This document shows, one piece after another, positions 9,088 to 18,813 of a stretch of 64,000 nucleotides of DNA. Each line of letters begins with the position of its first letter. Position 1 is the first letter of the stretch. Both the position numbers and the translations under genes were made by a program. The notes beneath the pieces are model-generated. The model saw only the letters and a list, made by a program, of their open reading frames with translations, made no database searches and had not been told where the DNA came from. This stretch comes from Aldersonia sp. NBC_00410. Its GTDB lineage: Bacteria; Actinomycetota; Actinomycetes; Mycobacteriales; Mycobacteriaceae. The stretch is taken from positions 372,001-436,000 of the forward strand of contig NZ_JAPENM010000002.1 of assembly GCF_026342035.1 (NCBI RefSeq), in the 5' to 3' direction.

Positions 9088-10848
9088 ATGGCCTTCTCCG
9101 TCCAGATGCCAGCGCTTGGCGAAAGTGTCACCGAGGGAACGGTGACCAGGTGGCTGAAGCAGGAGGGAGACACGGTCGAAGTCGATGAGCCGCTGCTCGA
9201 GGTTTCCACCGACAAGGTCGATACCGAAATCCCTTCCCCGGCCGCGGGCGTGCTGAAGAAGATCGTGGCCCAGGAAGACGACGTGGTCGAGGTGGGCGGC
9301 GAACTCGCGCAAATCGGTGAAGCGTCCGACAGCGACGACTCCGGCAGCGACGATTCCGGCAGCGACGACTCCGGCGACACAGCGGAGTCGAGCGCCGAAA
9401 GCGAGCCCGCCGAGGCCGAGTCGGATTCCGAATCCGGATCCGACGATGAAGAGCAGCCCGAGCCGAAGCAGGCACCCAAGGCCGACACCGGTGACAGCGG
9501 CGGCGGCGATGGCACGCCGGTCACGATGCCCGAACTCGGCGAGTCGGTGACCGAGGGCACCGTCACCCGCTGGCTCAAGTCGGTGGGCGACGAGGTCGCC
9601 GTCGACGAGCCGCTGCTCGAGGTCTCGACCGACAAGGTCGACACCGAGATCCCTTCGCCGGTCGCGGGCACGCTGCTCGAGATCAGCGCCGAAGAAGACG
9701 ACGTCATCGAGGTCGGTGGGCAGCTCGCCGTGATCGGGTCGGGTCAGCCGGCGCAGAAGGAGGAGCCTGAGCCCGAACCGGAGCCCGAACCGGAGCCCGA
9801 GCCCGAACCGGAGCCCGAACCCGAGCCGAAGCAGGAGGCTCCGAAGGAAGAGCCCAAGCAGGAGGCTCCCAAGCAGGAATCGAAGCCGTCCGGCGGCGAT
9901 GGCTCGCCGTACGTCACCCCGCTCGTGCGCAAGCTCGCCGCGGACAACGACGTCGATCTGTCGACAGTGAGCGGCACCGGTGTTGGCGGCCGCATCCGCA
10001 AGCAGGACGTGCTCGCGGCCGCCGAGGCCAAGAAGAAGCCGGCCGAGCCCGAAGCCGCGCCTGCGGCGAGTGCCCCGCCCGCCGCGAGGCCCACGGCTGC
10101 AGCCGCGCGACCGGAACTGGCGCACCTGCGCGGCACCACGCAGAAGGCCAACCGCATCCGGCAGATCACTGCCACCAAGACGCGCGAGTCGCTGCAGACC
10201 ACCGCTCAGCTGACGCAGGTGCACGAGGCCGACCTGACCAAGGTCGCCGCGCTGCGGACGCGGGCCAAGACACGGTTCAAGGAGCGCGAGGGCGTCAACC
10301 TGACGTTCCTGCCGTTCTTCGCCAAGGCGGTCGTCGAGGCGCTCGGCGTGCACCCGAATGTCAACGCCAGCTACGACGAGTCGGCCAAGACGATCACCTA
10401 CCACGCGGCCGTTCACCTCGGCATCGCCGTCGATACCGAGCAGGGACTGCTGTCGCCGGTGATCCACAATGCCGGTGATCTGTCACTCGCCGGACTCGCC
10501 CGCGCGATTTTCGACATCGCCGACCGCGCGCGCAACGGGGGTCTCAAGCCGGACGAGCTCTCCGGCGGCACCTTCACGATCACCAACATCGGCAGCCAGG
10601 GCGCGCTGTTCGACACGCCGATCCTGGTGCCGCCGCAGGCGGCGATGCTGGGGACCGGCGCGATCGTGAAGCGTCCTGTGATCGTGACCGACGACGCAGG
10701 CGCGGAGTCGATCGGTGTCCGGTCGATGGCGTACCTCCCGCTCACCTACGACCACCGGCTCATCGACGGCGCGGATGCGGGCCGCTTCCTCACCACTGTG
10801 AAGCAGCGCCTGCAGGAAGCGGCGTTCGAGGCCGACCTCGGTTTGTAG
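9088..10848 (+). CDS. dlaT: 2-oxo-acid dehydrogenase E2 (dihydrolipoyl acyltransferase) with two lipoyl domains
   Basis: This 586-residue protein is the E2 core of pyruvate (and related 2-oxo-acid) dehydrogenase in mycolata, where it works with AceE and lipoamide dehydrogenase; it is often annotated sucB. Two near-identical lipoyl domains carry the lipoyl-lysine motif STDKVD at residues 41-46 and 181-186 (Lys43 and Lys183, exactly 140 apart). The linkers are acidic: Asp/Ser repeats at about 82-96 and a Glu-Pro run at about 225-247. Then follow the peripheral-subunit-binding domain ([14 protein letters not shown]) and the catalytic domain with [17 protein letters not shown] at 9088 begins directly with the first lipoyl domain. 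The lipB-lipA genes that supply the cofactor follow. Confidence 0.95.
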   Translation: MAFSVQMPALGESVTEGTVTRWLKQEGDTVEVDEPLLEVSTDKVDTEIPSPAAGVLKKIVAQEDDVVEVGGELAQIGEASDSDDSGSDDSGSDDSGDTAESSAESEPAEAESDSESGSDDEEQPEPKQAPKADTGDSGGGDGTPVTMPELGESVTEGTVTRWLKSVGDEVAVDEPLLEVSTDKVDTEIPSPVAGTLLEISAEEDDVIEVGGQLAVIGSGQPAQKEEPEPEPEPEPEPEPEPEPEPEPKQEAPKEEPKQEAPKQESKPSGGDGSPYVTPLVRKLAADNDVDLSTVSGTGVGGRIRKQDVLAAAEAKKKPAEPEAAPAASAPPAARPTAAAARPELAHLRGTTQKANRIRQITATKTRESLQTTAQLTQVHEADLTKVAALRTRAKTRFKEREGVNLTFLPFFAKAVVEALGVHPNVNASYDESAKTITYHAAVHLGIAVDTEQGLLSPVIHNAGDLSLAGLARAIFDIADRARNGGLKPDELSGGTFTITNIGSQGALFDTPILVPPQAAMLGTGAIVKRPVIVTDDAGAESIGVRSMAYLPLTYDHRLIDGADAGRFLTTVKQRLQEAAFEADLGL

Positions 10849-10854
10849 CCGCCT

Positions 10855-11736
10855 ATGCACATCGTCATCGCCGGTTCGTCCGGGCTGATTGGGACGGCGC
10901 TCGTCGCCTCGCTGCGCGCGGACCGGCATGTGGTCGCGCGTCTGGTGCGTCGCCGTCCCGCGGCCGCCGATGAATTCGAGTGGAAGCCCGAGCTGGGCGA
11001 TATCGATCCGGGTGCCCTCGCCGGTGCCGACGCCGTGGTGAATCTCTGCGGCGTCGGCATCGGCGACAAGCGGTGGTCCGGGGCCTACAAGCAGGCGCTG
11101 CGGGACAGCCGGCTGACCGCGACCGATGTGCTCGCGAACGCCGTCGCGGCCGAAGGCGTGCCGACCCTGCTCAACGCGAGCGGTGTGCATTTCTACGGCG
11201 ACACCGGCAACCGTGTGGTCGACGAATCCGCCGCCGCCGGAACCGGTTTCCTGGCCGAGATGTGCCAGGACTGGGAGGCGGCGACCGCGCCGGCGGCGAA
11301 GGCCAGGGTGGTGTTGCTGCGCAGCGCCCCGGTGCTTGCCAAGCACGGCGGGATCCTGCACCGCCTCAAGCTGCTGTACTCGCTCGGACTCGGTGGCCGC
11401 CTCGGCGACGGACGCCAGTACTTTCCCTGGATCTCACTCGACGACGAGATAAACGCGATCAAGTTCGCGCTCGGCAACCCCGAGATTTCCGGGCCGCTGA
11501 ATCTCGTCGGTCCGGCGCCCGTGACCAACGCGCAGTTCAATCGCGCCATGTCGCAGGCGCTACATCGCCCGGCCCCGTGGATCGTCCCGCGACGCGCGCT
11601 GGTCGCGCTGATCGGCGAGTTCGCCAAGGAGGCCGTCCTCGCCAGTCCGCGGGCGATCCCGCGCGGCTTGGAGTCGGCCGGCTACTCGTTCCGCCATCAC
11701 ACCATCGGTGAGGCGCTCGAGGCGGCGTTGCATTGA
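10855..11736 (+). CDS. TIGR01777-family NAD(P)-binding epimerase-like protein
   Basis: A 293-residue member of the extended short-chain dehydrogenase group known as TIGR01777 (SDR39U1-like). The Rossmann motif GSSGLIGTALV lies at residues 7-17, NLCGVGIGDKRW near 62, and the C-terminal DUF1731-like segment (RRALVALIGEFAKEAVLASPRAIP) closes the protein. It starts 6 bp after the E2 stop, so it is probably co-transcribed. In M. tuberculosis the homologue (Rv2216) also follows dlaT. The substrate is unknown; a role in envelope or division has been suggested for related proteins, but nothing here shows it. Confidence 0.85.
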   Translation: MHIVIAGSSGLIGTALVASLRADRHVVARLVRRRPAAADEFEWKPELGDIDPGALAGADAVVNLCGVGIGDKRWSGAYKQALRDSRLTATDVLANAVAAEGVPTLLNASGVHFYGDTGNRVVDESAAAGTGFLAEMCQDWEAATAPAAKARVVLLRSAPVLAKHGGILHRLKLLYSLGLGGRLGDGRQYFPWISLDDEINAIKFALGNPEISGPLNLVGPAPVTNAQFNRAMSQALHRPAPWIVPRRALVALIGEFAKEAVLASPRAIPRGLESAGYSFRHHTIGEALEAALH

Positions 11737-11755
11737 ATTGGGCCTCTTCACCGAC

Positions 11756-12268
11756 ATGATCGTGCGCGACGCGGAACCAGCGGATATGCCGGCCATCCTT
11801 GCCATTCACAACTCCGCGATCGCGGAGTCGACCGCGATCTGGGACACCGCGCCGACCGATCTCGACGAGCGCATCTCCTGGTGGGCGCACCGCCGGCAGG
11901 CGGGGTTCCCGGTGCTCGTCGCCGACATCGACGGCGCGATCGCGGGGTACGCGAGCTATGGTCCGTGGCGGCCGAAGTCCGGTTACCGATTCACCGTGGA
12001 GAACTCGGTTTACGTGGCCGATGCCTACCACCGACGCGGGGTCGCAACCGCATTGATGACCGCGCTGATCGAGCGCGCAGCGCAAGGTGGAGTGCATGTG
12101 ATCGTCGCCGGCATCGAATCGGCGAACCACTCCTCGATCGCGCTGCACAACAACTTCGGCTTCCGGGTCGTGGGTGAACTTCCGCAGGTGGGCGCCAAGT
12201 TCGACCGCTGGCTCGACCTCACCCTGATGCAGCTCACCCTGCCCGGACCGGTGGATCCGGCGGCGTAG
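11756..12268 (+). CDS. GNAT acetyltransferase, phosphinothricin/methionine-sulfone type
   Basis: A 170-residue GCN5-related N-acetyltransferase. The opening [19 protein letters not shown] and the segments [10 protein letters not shown] and [15 protein letters not shown], with the acetyl-CoA loop [13 protein letters not shown] and then [18 protein letters not shown], resemble the phosphinothricin acetyltransferase/YncA group that acetylates methionine sulfone or related amino acids. ATG at 11756 aligns with the family N-terminus. It sits between the TIGR01777 gene and lipB on the same strand. The natural substrate cannot be told from sequence. Confidence 0.85.
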   Translation: MIVRDAEPADMPAILAIHNSAIAESTAIWDTAPTDLDERISWWAHRRQAGFPVLVADIDGAIAGYASYGPWRPKSGYRFTVENSVYVADAYHRRGVATALMTALIERAAQGGVHVIVAGIESANHSSIALHNNFGFRVVGELPQVGAKFDRWLDLTLMQLTLPGPVDPAA

Positions 12269-12278
12269 TCTCGAACTC

Positions 12279-13109
12279 ATGCCCGCTGCTTCCGATTCGG
12301 CCCGCGCGTCGACCGAACCCGTCGAGGTGGACCATCTCGGCCGGGTCGAGTACGTGCAGGCGTGGGAGCGTCAGCGCGCGATCGCAGCCGAGCGCGCCGA
12401 GGGCCGCGGCCGAGATCGGCTGTTGCTGCTCGAGCATCCGTCGGTGTACACCGCGGGGCGGCGCACCGAGCCGCAGGATCGTCCCACCGACGGCACCCCC
12501 GTCGTGGAGGTGGATCGCGGCGGCAAGATCACCTGGCACGGACCGGGCCAGCTCGTCGGGTACCCCATCGTCAAGCTCGCCGAGCCCATCGACGTCGTGC
12601 GCTACGTTCGCCGGCTCGAGGAGGCGCTGATCCAGGTGTGCGCCGACCTTGGTCTGCCCGCTGGACGGGTGGAGGGCCGCTCCGGGGTGTGGCTCGCGGC
12701 CGCGCACGACGGCGGGCGGTGGCGGCCCGAGCGCAAGATTGCCGCGATCGGCGTGCGGGTGCAGCGCGGTGTGACGCTGCACGGGTTCGCCTTGAACTGC
12801 AATTCCGCGCTGGCCGCGTTCGACGCGATCGTTCCGTGCGGGATCACCGACGCCGGCGTCACCTCGCTGAGCGGCGAACTCGGTCGAGAGGTCACCGTCG
12901 ACGAGGTGAGCCCCGCCGTCACCGATGCGGTACTGGCTGCGCTCGACGGCCGGCTGCCGGTCACCGATCACGACATCGAGCGGGGGTGCTTGCACGCACC
13001 GGCCGGTACGGTCGCGCCGGCACACGAGCGGAGCCTGCGGAGCGAGCATCAAGCACACGAGCGGAGCCTGCGGAGCGAGCATCAAGCACAGGTAACATCG
13101 GTGCAGTGA
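12279..13109 (+). CDS. lipB: Octanoyltransferase, with a repeat-derived C-terminal tail
   Basis: LipB moves octanoate from acyl carrier protein to lipoyl domains, the first step of lipoate assembly. The family motifs are clear: [31 protein letters not shown] (residues 61-91, in part), VEGRSGVW, the catalytic Lys153 in [10 protein letters not shown] and the acyl-accepting Cys187 in [13 protein letters not shown]. The catalytic domain ends near residue 250. The last 25 residues are an odd tail made of the 11-residue unit [11 protein letters not shown] twice, encoded by a 33-bp DNA duplication. The total of 276 residues is longer than most LipB proteins (about 230). The stop overlaps the lipA start (GTGA), indicating translational coupling. 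Confidence 0.94.
   Translation: MPAASDSARASTEPVEVDHLGRVEYVQAWERQRAIAAERAEGRGRDRLLLLEHPSVYTAGRRTEPQDRPTDGTPVVEVDRGGKITWHGPGQLVGYPIVKLAEPIDVVRYVRRLEEALIQVCADLGLPAGRVEGRSGVWLAAAHDGGRWRPERKIAAIGVRVQRGVTLHGFALNCNSALAAFDAIVPCGITDAGVTSLSGELGREVTVDEVSPAVTDAVLAALDGRLPVTDHDIERGCLHAPAGTVAPAHERSLRSEHQAHERSLRSEHQAQVTSVQ
13021..13086. repeat. 33-bp tandem duplication inside the 3' end of lipB
   Basis: Two perfect 33-bp copies (13021-13053 and 13054-13086), each containing GAGCGGAGCCTGCGGAGCGA, are followed by a partial third start. Being a multiple of three, they stay in frame and add 11 residues per copy to LipB. The CGAGCGGAGC motif is the complement of the core in the 23-bp array at 5732-5834, pointing to one repeat family. 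Confidence 0.88.
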
Positions 13110-14128
13110 CTGTGGCACCGGAAACCGCGCCGAACGGACGCAAACTGCTGCGTATCGAGGTGCGTAACGCGCAAACACCGATCGAGCGGAAACCAGGCTG
13201 GATCAAGACCCGCGCGACGATGGGCCCCGAGTACACCGAGCTGAAAGGCCTGGTCAAACGCGAAGGGCTGCACACAGTTTGCGAAGAAGCCGGTTGCCCG
13301 AACATCTACGAATGCTGGGAAGACCGCGAGGCCACCTTCCTGATCGGCGGCGAACAGTGCACGCGTCGTTGCGACTTCTGCCAGATCGACACCGGTAAGC
13401 CCGCCGAACTCGACCGGGACGAGCCGCGCCGAGTAGCCGAGAGCGTGCAGGCGATGGGCCTGCGCTACTCGACGATCACCGGGGTTGCCCGCGACGATCT
13501 CGACGACGGCGGCGCCTGGCTCTATGCCGAGACGGTGCGCGCGATCAAGCGGCTGAACCCGCATACCGGCGTCGAGCTGCTCATCCCCGACTTCAACGCC
13601 GACCCGGACCAGCTCGCCGAGGTGTTCTCCTCGCGCCCGGAAGTGCTCGCGCACAACGTCGAGACGGTGCCGCGCATCTTCAAGCGGATCCGCCCGGCGT
13701 TCCGTTACCAGCGCAGTCTCGACGTGATCACCGCGGCCCGCGACGCCGGACTGGTGACGAAGTCGAACCTGATCCTCGGTATGGGTGAGGAACCCGAAGA
13801 GATCACCGCCGCGATCGAGGACCTACACCGAGCCGGGTGCGACATCCTGACGATCACTCAATATCTGCGTCCGTCGCCGCGGCACCATCCGGTGGACCGC
13901 TGGGTGAAGCCGGAGGAGTTCGTTGAGCACTCCCAGCACGCCGAACGGGTCGGATTCGCCGGTGTGATGGCGGGCCCGCTGGTGCGCTCGTCCTACCGCG
14001 CCGGACGCCTCTATGCACAGGCGATGGCGCATCACGGTCGTGCGCTGCCGACCGAAATGGGACACCTCGCCGACGAGGGCAGCGCCGCCCAGGAGGCCAC
14101 CTCGGTGCTGGCCCGGATGGCTCGCTGA
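13106..14128 (+). CDS. lipA: Lipoyl synthase, radical SAM
   Basis: LipA inserts two sulfur atoms into protein-bound octanoyl groups using radical SAM chemistry and an auxiliary 4Fe-4S cluster as sulfur source. The auxiliary-cluster cysteines are at about 59, 64 and 70 ([12 protein letters not shown]), and the radical SAM triad CTRRCDFC is at 85-92. [11 protein letters not shown] and the C-terminal SSYRA motif are also present. GTG at 13106 overlaps the lipB stop and gives 340 residues; the longer frame to 12362 is a shadow of lipB. Targets visible in the window are the two-lipoyl E2 and, indirectly, the glycine cleavage system. Confidence 0.95.
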   Translation: MTVAPETAPNGRKLLRIEVRNAQTPIERKPGWIKTRATMGPEYTELKGLVKREGLHTVCEEAGCPNIYECWEDREATFLIGGEQCTRRCDFCQIDTGKPAELDRDEPRRVAESVQAMGLRYSTITGVARDDLDDGGAWLYAETVRAIKRLNPHTGVELLIPDFNADPDQLAEVFSSRPEVLAHNVETVPRIFKRIRPAFRYQRSLDVITAARDAGLVTKSNLILGMGEEPEEITAAIEDLHRAGCDILTITQYLRPSPRHHPVDRWVKPEEFVEHSQHAERVGFAGVMAGPLVRSSYRAGRLYAQAMAHHGRALPTEMGHLADEGSAAQEATSVLARMAR

Positions 14129-14205
14129 CCGCACCACCTGCAGCATTGCGCGGCCTGCGCACCGGCCGCGAAATTCGCTCCACCACCGGGGCTTATCCTT
14201 GACTC

Positions 14206-14952
14206 ATGGCGAACGGCAAGGGCGGCAAGCCCAGCAAAGAGGCGAAGGCCGCCGCGAAAGCGGCCAAGCGACAGGCATCGCGAGAGCGTAGGTCGCAGCT
14301 CTGGCAGGCCTTCAACATGCAGCGCAAAGAGGACAAGTTGCTGCTGCCGTTGATGATCGGGTCGATCCTCGTCTTCGCTCTCGCATTCTTTCTCGTCGGG
14401 CTCGTCTTCGGCATCCCGTGGTTCCTGCTGCCGATCGGCATCGTGCTCGGTGTGCTTGTCGCGTTCATCATCTTCGGCCGGCGGGTGCAGGGATCGGTCT
14501 ACCGCAAGGCCGAGGGCCAGGCGGGCGCCGCGGCGTGGGCGCTGGAGAACATGCAGGGCCAGTGGCGCGTGCAGAACGCCGTCGCCGGGACCACACAACT
14601 CGATGCCGTGCACCGGGTGATCGGCCGGCCCGGCGTCATCCTGGTCGCGGAGGGCGCACCACAGCGGGTCAAATCGCTGCTCGCGCAGGAAAAGAAGAAG
14701 ACCGCTCGCCTGGTCGGGGACACCCCGATCTACGACGTGGTGATCGGCAACGACGAGGGACAGGTCAAGCTCAAAGAGCTGCAGCGCTACCTGAACAAGC
14801 TACCGCGCAATATCGACACCAAACGGATGGACACCATCGAGTCGCGACTGTCCGCGCTCGGCGCGCGGGGCGGACCGGCTATGCCGAAGGGTCCGCTTCC
14901 CGGTGGCGGCAAGATGCGCGGCGGGATGCAGCGAACCATTCGCCGCCGCTGA
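14206..14952 (+). CDS. DUF4191 membrane protein
   Basis: A 248-residue protein with a Lys/Ala-rich cytoplasmic N-terminus (residues 1-45), two adjacent membrane helices (about 47-70 and 73-90: LMIGSILVFALAFFLVGLVF and IPWFLLPIGIVLGVLVAFII), and a soluble C-terminal domain ending in a Gly/Arg-rich tail. This matches the actinobacterial DUF4191 family, whose M. tuberculosis member (Rv2219) also lies between lipA and glnA1. Function is not known. ATG start at 14206. It is convergent with the RDD gene, 24 bp apart. Confidence 0.85.
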   Translation: MANGKGGKPSKEAKAAAKAAKRQASRERRSQLWQAFNMQRKEDKLLLPLMIGSILVFALAFFLVGLVFGIPWFLLPIGIVLGVLVAFIIFGRRVQGSVYRKAEGQAGAAAWALENMQGQWRVQNAVAGTTQLDAVHRVIGRPGVILVAEGAPQRVKSLLAQEKKKTARLVGDTPIYDVVIGNDEGQVKLKELQRYLNKLPRNIDTKRMDTIESRLSALGARGGPAMPKGPLPGGGKMRGGMQRTIRRR

Positions 14953-14976
14953 CGCGCCGCCAGGTAGACCTGCCGG

Positions 14977-15453
14977 TCAGCGGCTGCGCACCACGGCGGT
15001 GCCGGTCGCGCGGTCGTGCATGCCGCGCCCGTCGGTGTCGTTGAACAACGCCGGAACGACGAAGAACAGCAGCACCGACCGGGCCGCGGCCCGCACCAAC
15101 CCGACCCGGACCGGCCCGTCGATGCGGATCACCCGGATACCGACGAAGAACTGGCCGGGGGTGAAGCCGAAGTAGCTCACCGCGCCGATGCCGATTGCCA
15201 TCCAGAACCCGAGCGTGACCGTCGAAATGGAGCCCTGCAGCTCGTCCGGGCCGACGACCAACGCCGCGAGGCCGTAGGCGATGAGCCAGTCGACGAACAG
15301 CGCCGCCACCCGCCGACCGGTGCGCACGAGCGAATCCGGCCCTGTCTCCGGAAGACCGAGACTCTCGCCCCGGTACTTGTCCTCTTCTGCGGAATCTCGC
15401 GGCGGGAGGGCCGCGGAGGGGCCGGAGAGCCACGAACCGGTCATACGCGCCAT
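14977..15453 (-). CDS. RDD-family membrane protein
   Basis: A 158-residue protein with the RDD signature RTGRRVAALFVDWLIAYGL (N-terminal Arg and Asp), a second helix WMAIGIGAVSYFGF, the segment TPGQFFVGIRVIRIDG and a third helix before DGRGMHDRATGTAVV. RDD proteins are small multi-helix membrane proteins, sometimes ion-exchange or transport related. ATG at 15453 (MARMTGSW) is chosen because upstream sequence is the glnA1 regulatory region. It is divergent from glnA1, as in mycobacteria (Rv2219A position). Confidence 0.85.
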   Translation of the reverse strand: MARMTGSWLSGPSAALPPRDSAEEDKYRGESLGLPETGPDSLVRTGRRVAALFVDWLIAYGLAALVVGPDELQGSISTVTLGFWMAIGIGAVSYFGFTPGQFFVGIRVIRIDGPVRVGLVRAAARSVLLFFVVPALFNDTDGRGMHDRATGTAVVRSR

Positions 15454-15570
15454 ATCCCAAGGATAGGCCCGCCCTGAGCTCCGGCCCGAACCGGTGGCAT
15501 GGTGCTGCGCCGATACGGGCGACCGCGCCGGGACCGCACGCGGTGTCCGCTTCACCCGAAGTGGCGACGT

Positions 15571-15608
15571 GTAACACTGGCGAAACACGGGCTTGACTAC
15601 CAGGCAAC
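15571..15608 (+). promoter_or_regulatory. GlnR-type nitrogen box upstream of glnA1
   Basis: The sequence reads GTAAC-n6-GAAAC-n6-TTGAC-n6-GCAAC with exact 6-base spacers, fitting the actinobacterial GlnR pattern (GTnAC-n6-GAAAC repeated). The first half is perfect and the second is degenerate. It ends 84 bp before the glnA1 start, and the third element TTGAC could double as a -35 hexamer. GlnR control of glnA1 under nitrogen limitation is well established in related genera. Confidence 0.75.
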
Positions 15609-15692
15609 ACCGTTTCCATACCGTTCACGACCGACGACCCCGCTGTCAGTTGGACGGGCGGCGCGGGATTACGAACCCAAAGGAGCACAAGC

Positions 15693-17129
15693 GTGGCGTT
15701 CACGACGGCCGAAGAGGTCATCAAGTACATCGCGGATGAGGGCATCGAGTACGTGGACATCCGGTTCACCGATCTCCCCGGTACGCAGCAGCACTTCTCG
15801 ATCACTGCCGGCGCGTTCGAGAAGGACACGCTCGAAGACGGCCTGGCCTTCGACGGTTCGTCGGTGCGCGGTTTCCAGTCGATTCACGAGTCGGACATGA
15901 TCCTGCTCCCCGATTACGGCACCGCGCAGCTCGACCCGTTCCGCCACGCCAAGACGCTCAACATGGACTTCTTCGTCCACGACCCGTACACCCGCGAGTC
16001 CTACAGTCGCGACCCACGCAACGTCGCCCGCAAGGCCGAGGCGTACCTGGCGAGCACCGGCATCGCCGATACCGCCTACTTCGGCGCCGAGGCCGAGTTC
16101 TACATCTTCGACTCGATCCGTTACGAGTCCAAGATGAACGGCGCGTTCTACGAGATCGACTCGATCTCGGCCGCATGGAACACCGGCGCGGAGGTCGAGT
16201 TCGACGGCAGCCCGAACCGCGGTTACAAGGTTCGTCCCAAGGGCGGCTACTTCCCGGTCGCGCCGTACGACCACTATGTCGACCTGCGCGACGAGATCTC
16301 GACCAACCTGACGAAGGCGGGCTTCGTGCTCGAGCGCGGTCACCACGAGGTGGGCACCGCCGGCCAGGCCGAGATCAACTACAAGTTCAACACCCTGCTC
16401 CGCGCCGCGGACGACTTGCAGTTGTTCAAGTACATCGTGAAGAACACCGCGTGGAAGGCCGGCAAGACCGCCACCTTCATGCCGAAGCCGATCTTCGGTG
16501 ACAACGGTTCCGGCATGCACGTGCACCAGTCGCTGTGGAAGGACGGCAAGCCGCTGTTCTACGACGAGCGCGGCTACGCGGGCCTGTCCGATCTGGCGCG
16601 GCACTACATCGGCGGCATCCTGCACCACGCGCCGTCGCTGCTGGCGTTCACCAACCCGACGGTGAACTCCTACCACCGCCTGGTGCCGGGCTACGAGGCG
16701 CCGATCAACCTGGTCTACTCCGGCCGTAACCGCTCGGCCGCCGTGCGTATCCCGACGACGGGCAACAACCCGAAGGCCAAGCGCCTCGAGTTCCGCGCAC
16801 CGGACTCCTCGGGCAACCCGTACCTGTCGTTCGCCGCGCAGATGCTCGCCGGTCTCGACGGCATCAAGAACAAGATCGAGCCCTCGGCGCCGATCGACAA
16901 GGACCTCTACGAGTTGCCGCCCGAGGAGGCCAAGAACATCCCGCAGGCCCCGACCTCGCTCAACGCGGTGATCGACAGCCTCGAGAAGGACCACGAGTAC
17001 CTCACCGAGGGTGGCGTGTTCACCGAGGACCTGATCGACACCTGGATCAGCATCAAGCGGGAGCAGGAGATCGCCCCGATCAACCTGCGTCCGCACCCGT
17101 ACGAGTTCGACCTCTACTTCGACGTCTAA
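15693..17129 (+). CDS. glnA1: Glutamine synthetase type I (adenylylated form)
   Basis: The main glutamine synthetase condenses glutamate and ammonia with ATP. The 478-residue chain has the beta-grasp N-domain ([10 protein letters not shown] near 50), the metal-site segment EAEFYIFD, the ATP-binding [13 protein letters not shown], the [19 protein letters not shown] loop and the adenylylation site [10 protein letters not shown], whose Tyr is residue 406. The adenylyltransferase gene glnE lies 1.7 kb downstream on the other strand, so both the enzyme and its modifier are present. GTG at 15693 has the Shine-Dalgarno AAAGGAG at 15679-15685. A GlnR-type box lies upstream and a strong hairpin follows. 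Confidence 0.97.
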   Translation: MAFTTAEEVIKYIADEGIEYVDIRFTDLPGTQQHFSITAGAFEKDTLEDGLAFDGSSVRGFQSIHESDMILLPDYGTAQLDPFRHAKTLNMDFFVHDPYTRESYSRDPRNVARKAEAYLASTGIADTAYFGAEAEFYIFDSIRYESKMNGAFYEIDSISAAWNTGAEVEFDGSPNRGYKVRPKGGYFPVAPYDHYVDLRDEISTNLTKAGFVLERGHHEVGTAGQAEINYKFNTLLRAADDLQLFKYIVKNTAWKAGKTATFMPKPIFGDNGSGMHVHQSLWKDGKPLFYDERGYAGLSDLARHYIGGILHHAPSLLAFTNPTVNSYHRLVPGYEAPINLVYSGRNRSAAVRIPTTGNNPKAKRLEFRAPDSSGNPYLSFAAQMLAGLDGIKNKIEPSAPIDKDLYELPPEEAKNIPQAPTSLNAVIDSLEKDHEYLTEGGVFTEDLIDTWISIKREQEIAPINLRPHPYEFDLYFDV

Positions 17130-17149
17130 ATCGTCGAGACAACCCGATC

Positions 17150-17185
17150 TGCGGGGGAGCAGCCATCCGGCTGCTCCCCCGCAGT
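17150..17185. terminator. Strong bidirectional terminator hairpin
   Basis: A perfect 16-bp stem (CTGCGGGGGAGCAGCC at 17150-17165 with its complement at 17170-17185) and a 4-base loop lie 21 bp after the glnA1 stop and 21 bp before the stop of the convergent PAP2 gene. It should terminate both transcripts. Confidence 0.82.
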
Positions 17186-17205
17186 CGTATGTGTGCCCGT
17201 CGCGA

Positions 17206-17877
17206 CTACAGCCCGGCGGGTGCCCGGGCGCGAACCCGTGCGAGTACGACCGCGCCGAGCAGTGCGACCGCACCCCCGAGTAGCGCTCCACCGATCACGT
17301 CGGTGAGCCAGTGCACGCCGACATACATCCGGCTGACGGCCATCAGGACGACAAAGACGAGCGCGAGGACACGGGCAGCCCACAGCGCCGCACCGGTCAC
17401 CGCACCCGCGGTCACCACGAGCAGACCGACCACGAACACCGTGGTGAACGTGACGTGCCCCGACGGGAACGAGTGCGTACGGACCCGGACCAGCCGCAAC
17501 TCCCCAGGTGGCCGCTCCCGCGCGACGATCAGCTTCGTCGTGGCACTGCACAACGACGCGACACACACCGACCCGGCCAGGACGGCGGCCGGTGCGACGC
17601 CACGGCCGAAGCGCCAGATGAGCAGCACGGCAACCGTCGTGAGAACGATGGCCTGCGGTGTGTTGCCGAGGAACGACACGGCACGCATGAGCGACGTCAC
17701 GACCGGCGTGCGGTGCTCGGCGAACCACTCGGCGGTCGCAACATCGGCACGGGTGGGTCGCCCGAGTGCGCTCACCGTCACGGCGAGCGCGACGAACATT
17801 CCGGCGAGCACGATCGCCCCGATCGACGACCAACGCACCACATCGCGGGCCGGCGCCGGAGGGGTCATGTGTCCCAT
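17206..17877 (-). CDS. PAP2-family membrane phosphatase
   Basis: A 223-residue integral membrane protein with about six helices and the three PAP2 (phosphatidic acid phosphatase 2) motifs: KLIVARERP (KxxxxxxRP), SFPSGH and SRMYVGVHWLTDV (SRxxxxxHxxxD). It probably dephosphorylates a lipid phosphate such as phosphatidate, phosphatidylglycerol phosphate or a polyprenyl phosphate on the outer membrane face. The start is ATG at 17877 or 17868 (MGHMTPP); both lack a convincing ribosome-binding site. It is divergent from the lipase gene, so a shared lipid role is possible but unproven. Confidence 0.88.
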   Translation of the reverse strand: MGHMTPPAPARDVVRWSSIGAIVLAGMFVALAVTVSALGRPTRADVATAEWFAEHRTPVVTSLMRAVSFLGNTPQAIVLTTVAVLLIWRFGRGVAPAAVLAGSVCVASLCSATTKLIVARERPPGELRLVRVRTHSFPSGHVTFTTVFVVGLLVVTAGAVTGAALWAARVLALVFVVLMAVSRMYVGVHWLTDVIGGALLGGAVALLGAVVLARVRARAPAGL

Positions 17878-17973
17878 GGTGCGTGTCGTGCGGCGGAACT
17901 CGCCAGCGAGCACTCCGATCGGGTTCAATCGCTGTGCGCGTCCGGTGACGGGGCCGGACAGGAAAGAGGACCG

Positions 17974-18804
17974 ATGACAGCGACGACACACGGCGAATTC
18001 GCGGGTGCGGCAGGCATGATCCGCTGGCAGGGCTGGCTGCCGGACGGCCCGGCAACCGCGCTGGTGGTGGTCGTGCACGGGCTCGGCGAGCACGCCGGCC
18101 GGTACGCGTGGGTCGCCGAGCAGCTCGCCGCCAAGGGCTACGCCGTGTACGCCCCCGACCATCAGGGCCACGGATTGTCCGATGGCACGCGCGCGAATAT
18201 CGACTCGATGGACGGCGTTGCCGACGATGTGGGCACGATGCTCGCCGAAGCCACGCGACGCCACCCGGACGTGCCCCGCTTCCTGCTCGGGCACAGCCTC
18301 GGTGGGCTGATCACGCTCTACTACGTCACCCGACGCCCGGTCGAGCTCGCTGGGGTGGTGCTCTCCGCGCCCGCGGCCGACCCGGGCGCGGTGTCGGCGG
18401 TCGAGAAGATCGCGGCGCGCGTGCTGTCCCGGGTCGCACCGAACCTCGGTGTGCTGCAACTGGACGCCACCACGGTCAGCCGAGACCCCGAGGTGGTGCA
18501 GCGCTACATCGACGATCCCCTGGTGCACTCCGGCAAAATCCCGGCGCGCACAGTCGGCGAGCTGCTCGCCGCGTTCGAGCGGATGCAACCACGCCTGGCA
18601 CAACTGCAGGTCCCGCTATTGGTCATGCACGGCACCGCGGACGCACTGGTTTCGCCGGACGCCACCAAACTCGTCGCGGACGCGGTGGGGACTTCGGACC
18701 TGACAGTCAAGTACTACGACGGGCTCTATCACGAGCTGCTCAACGAACCCGAGCGCGAGCAGGTGCTCGATGAGGTGCTCACCTGGCTCGACGGGCATCG
18801 CTGA
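17974..18804 (+). CDS. Monoacylglycerol lipase-like alpha/beta hydrolase
   Basis: A 276-residue serine hydrolase of the monoacylglycerol lipase group, close in pattern to mycobacterial Rv0183. Motifs are the oxyanion HGLGEHAGRY near 37, the nucleophile elbow GHSLGG near 107, the acidic member in MHGTADALVSPD and the catalytic His in GLYHELLNEPE. It would hydrolyse monoacylglycerols from host or storage lipids. ATG at 17974 follows the ribosome-binding sequence AAGAGGA; the long open frame from 17311 is a shadow of the PAP2 gene. It converges with glnE with only 9 bp between stops. Confidence 0.9.
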   Translation: MTATTHGEFAGAAGMIRWQGWLPDGPATALVVVVHGLGEHAGRYAWVAEQLAAKGYAVYAPDHQGHGLSDGTRANIDSMDGVADDVGTMLAEATRRHPDVPRFLLGHSLGGLITLYYVTRRPVELAGVVLSAPAADPGAVSAVEKIAARVLSRVAPNLGVLQLDATTVSRDPEVVQRYIDDPLVHSGKIPARTVGELLAAFERMQPRLAQLQVPLLVMHGTADALVSPDATKLVADAVGTSDLTVKYYDGLYHELLNEPEREQVLDEVLTWLDGHR

Positions 18805-18813
18805 CTCGGCCAG

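Noticed and set aside
9766-9835. Possible direct repeats or CRISPR-like array in the E2 gene
   Set aside because: The repeated GAGCCCGAACCG units simply encode the Glu-Pro linker between lipoyl and binding domains.
15669-17291. 540-codon open frame opposite glnA1
   Set aside because: Antisense shadow of a highly conserved gene with strong codon bias; Val/Arg/Glu-rich and unlike any family.
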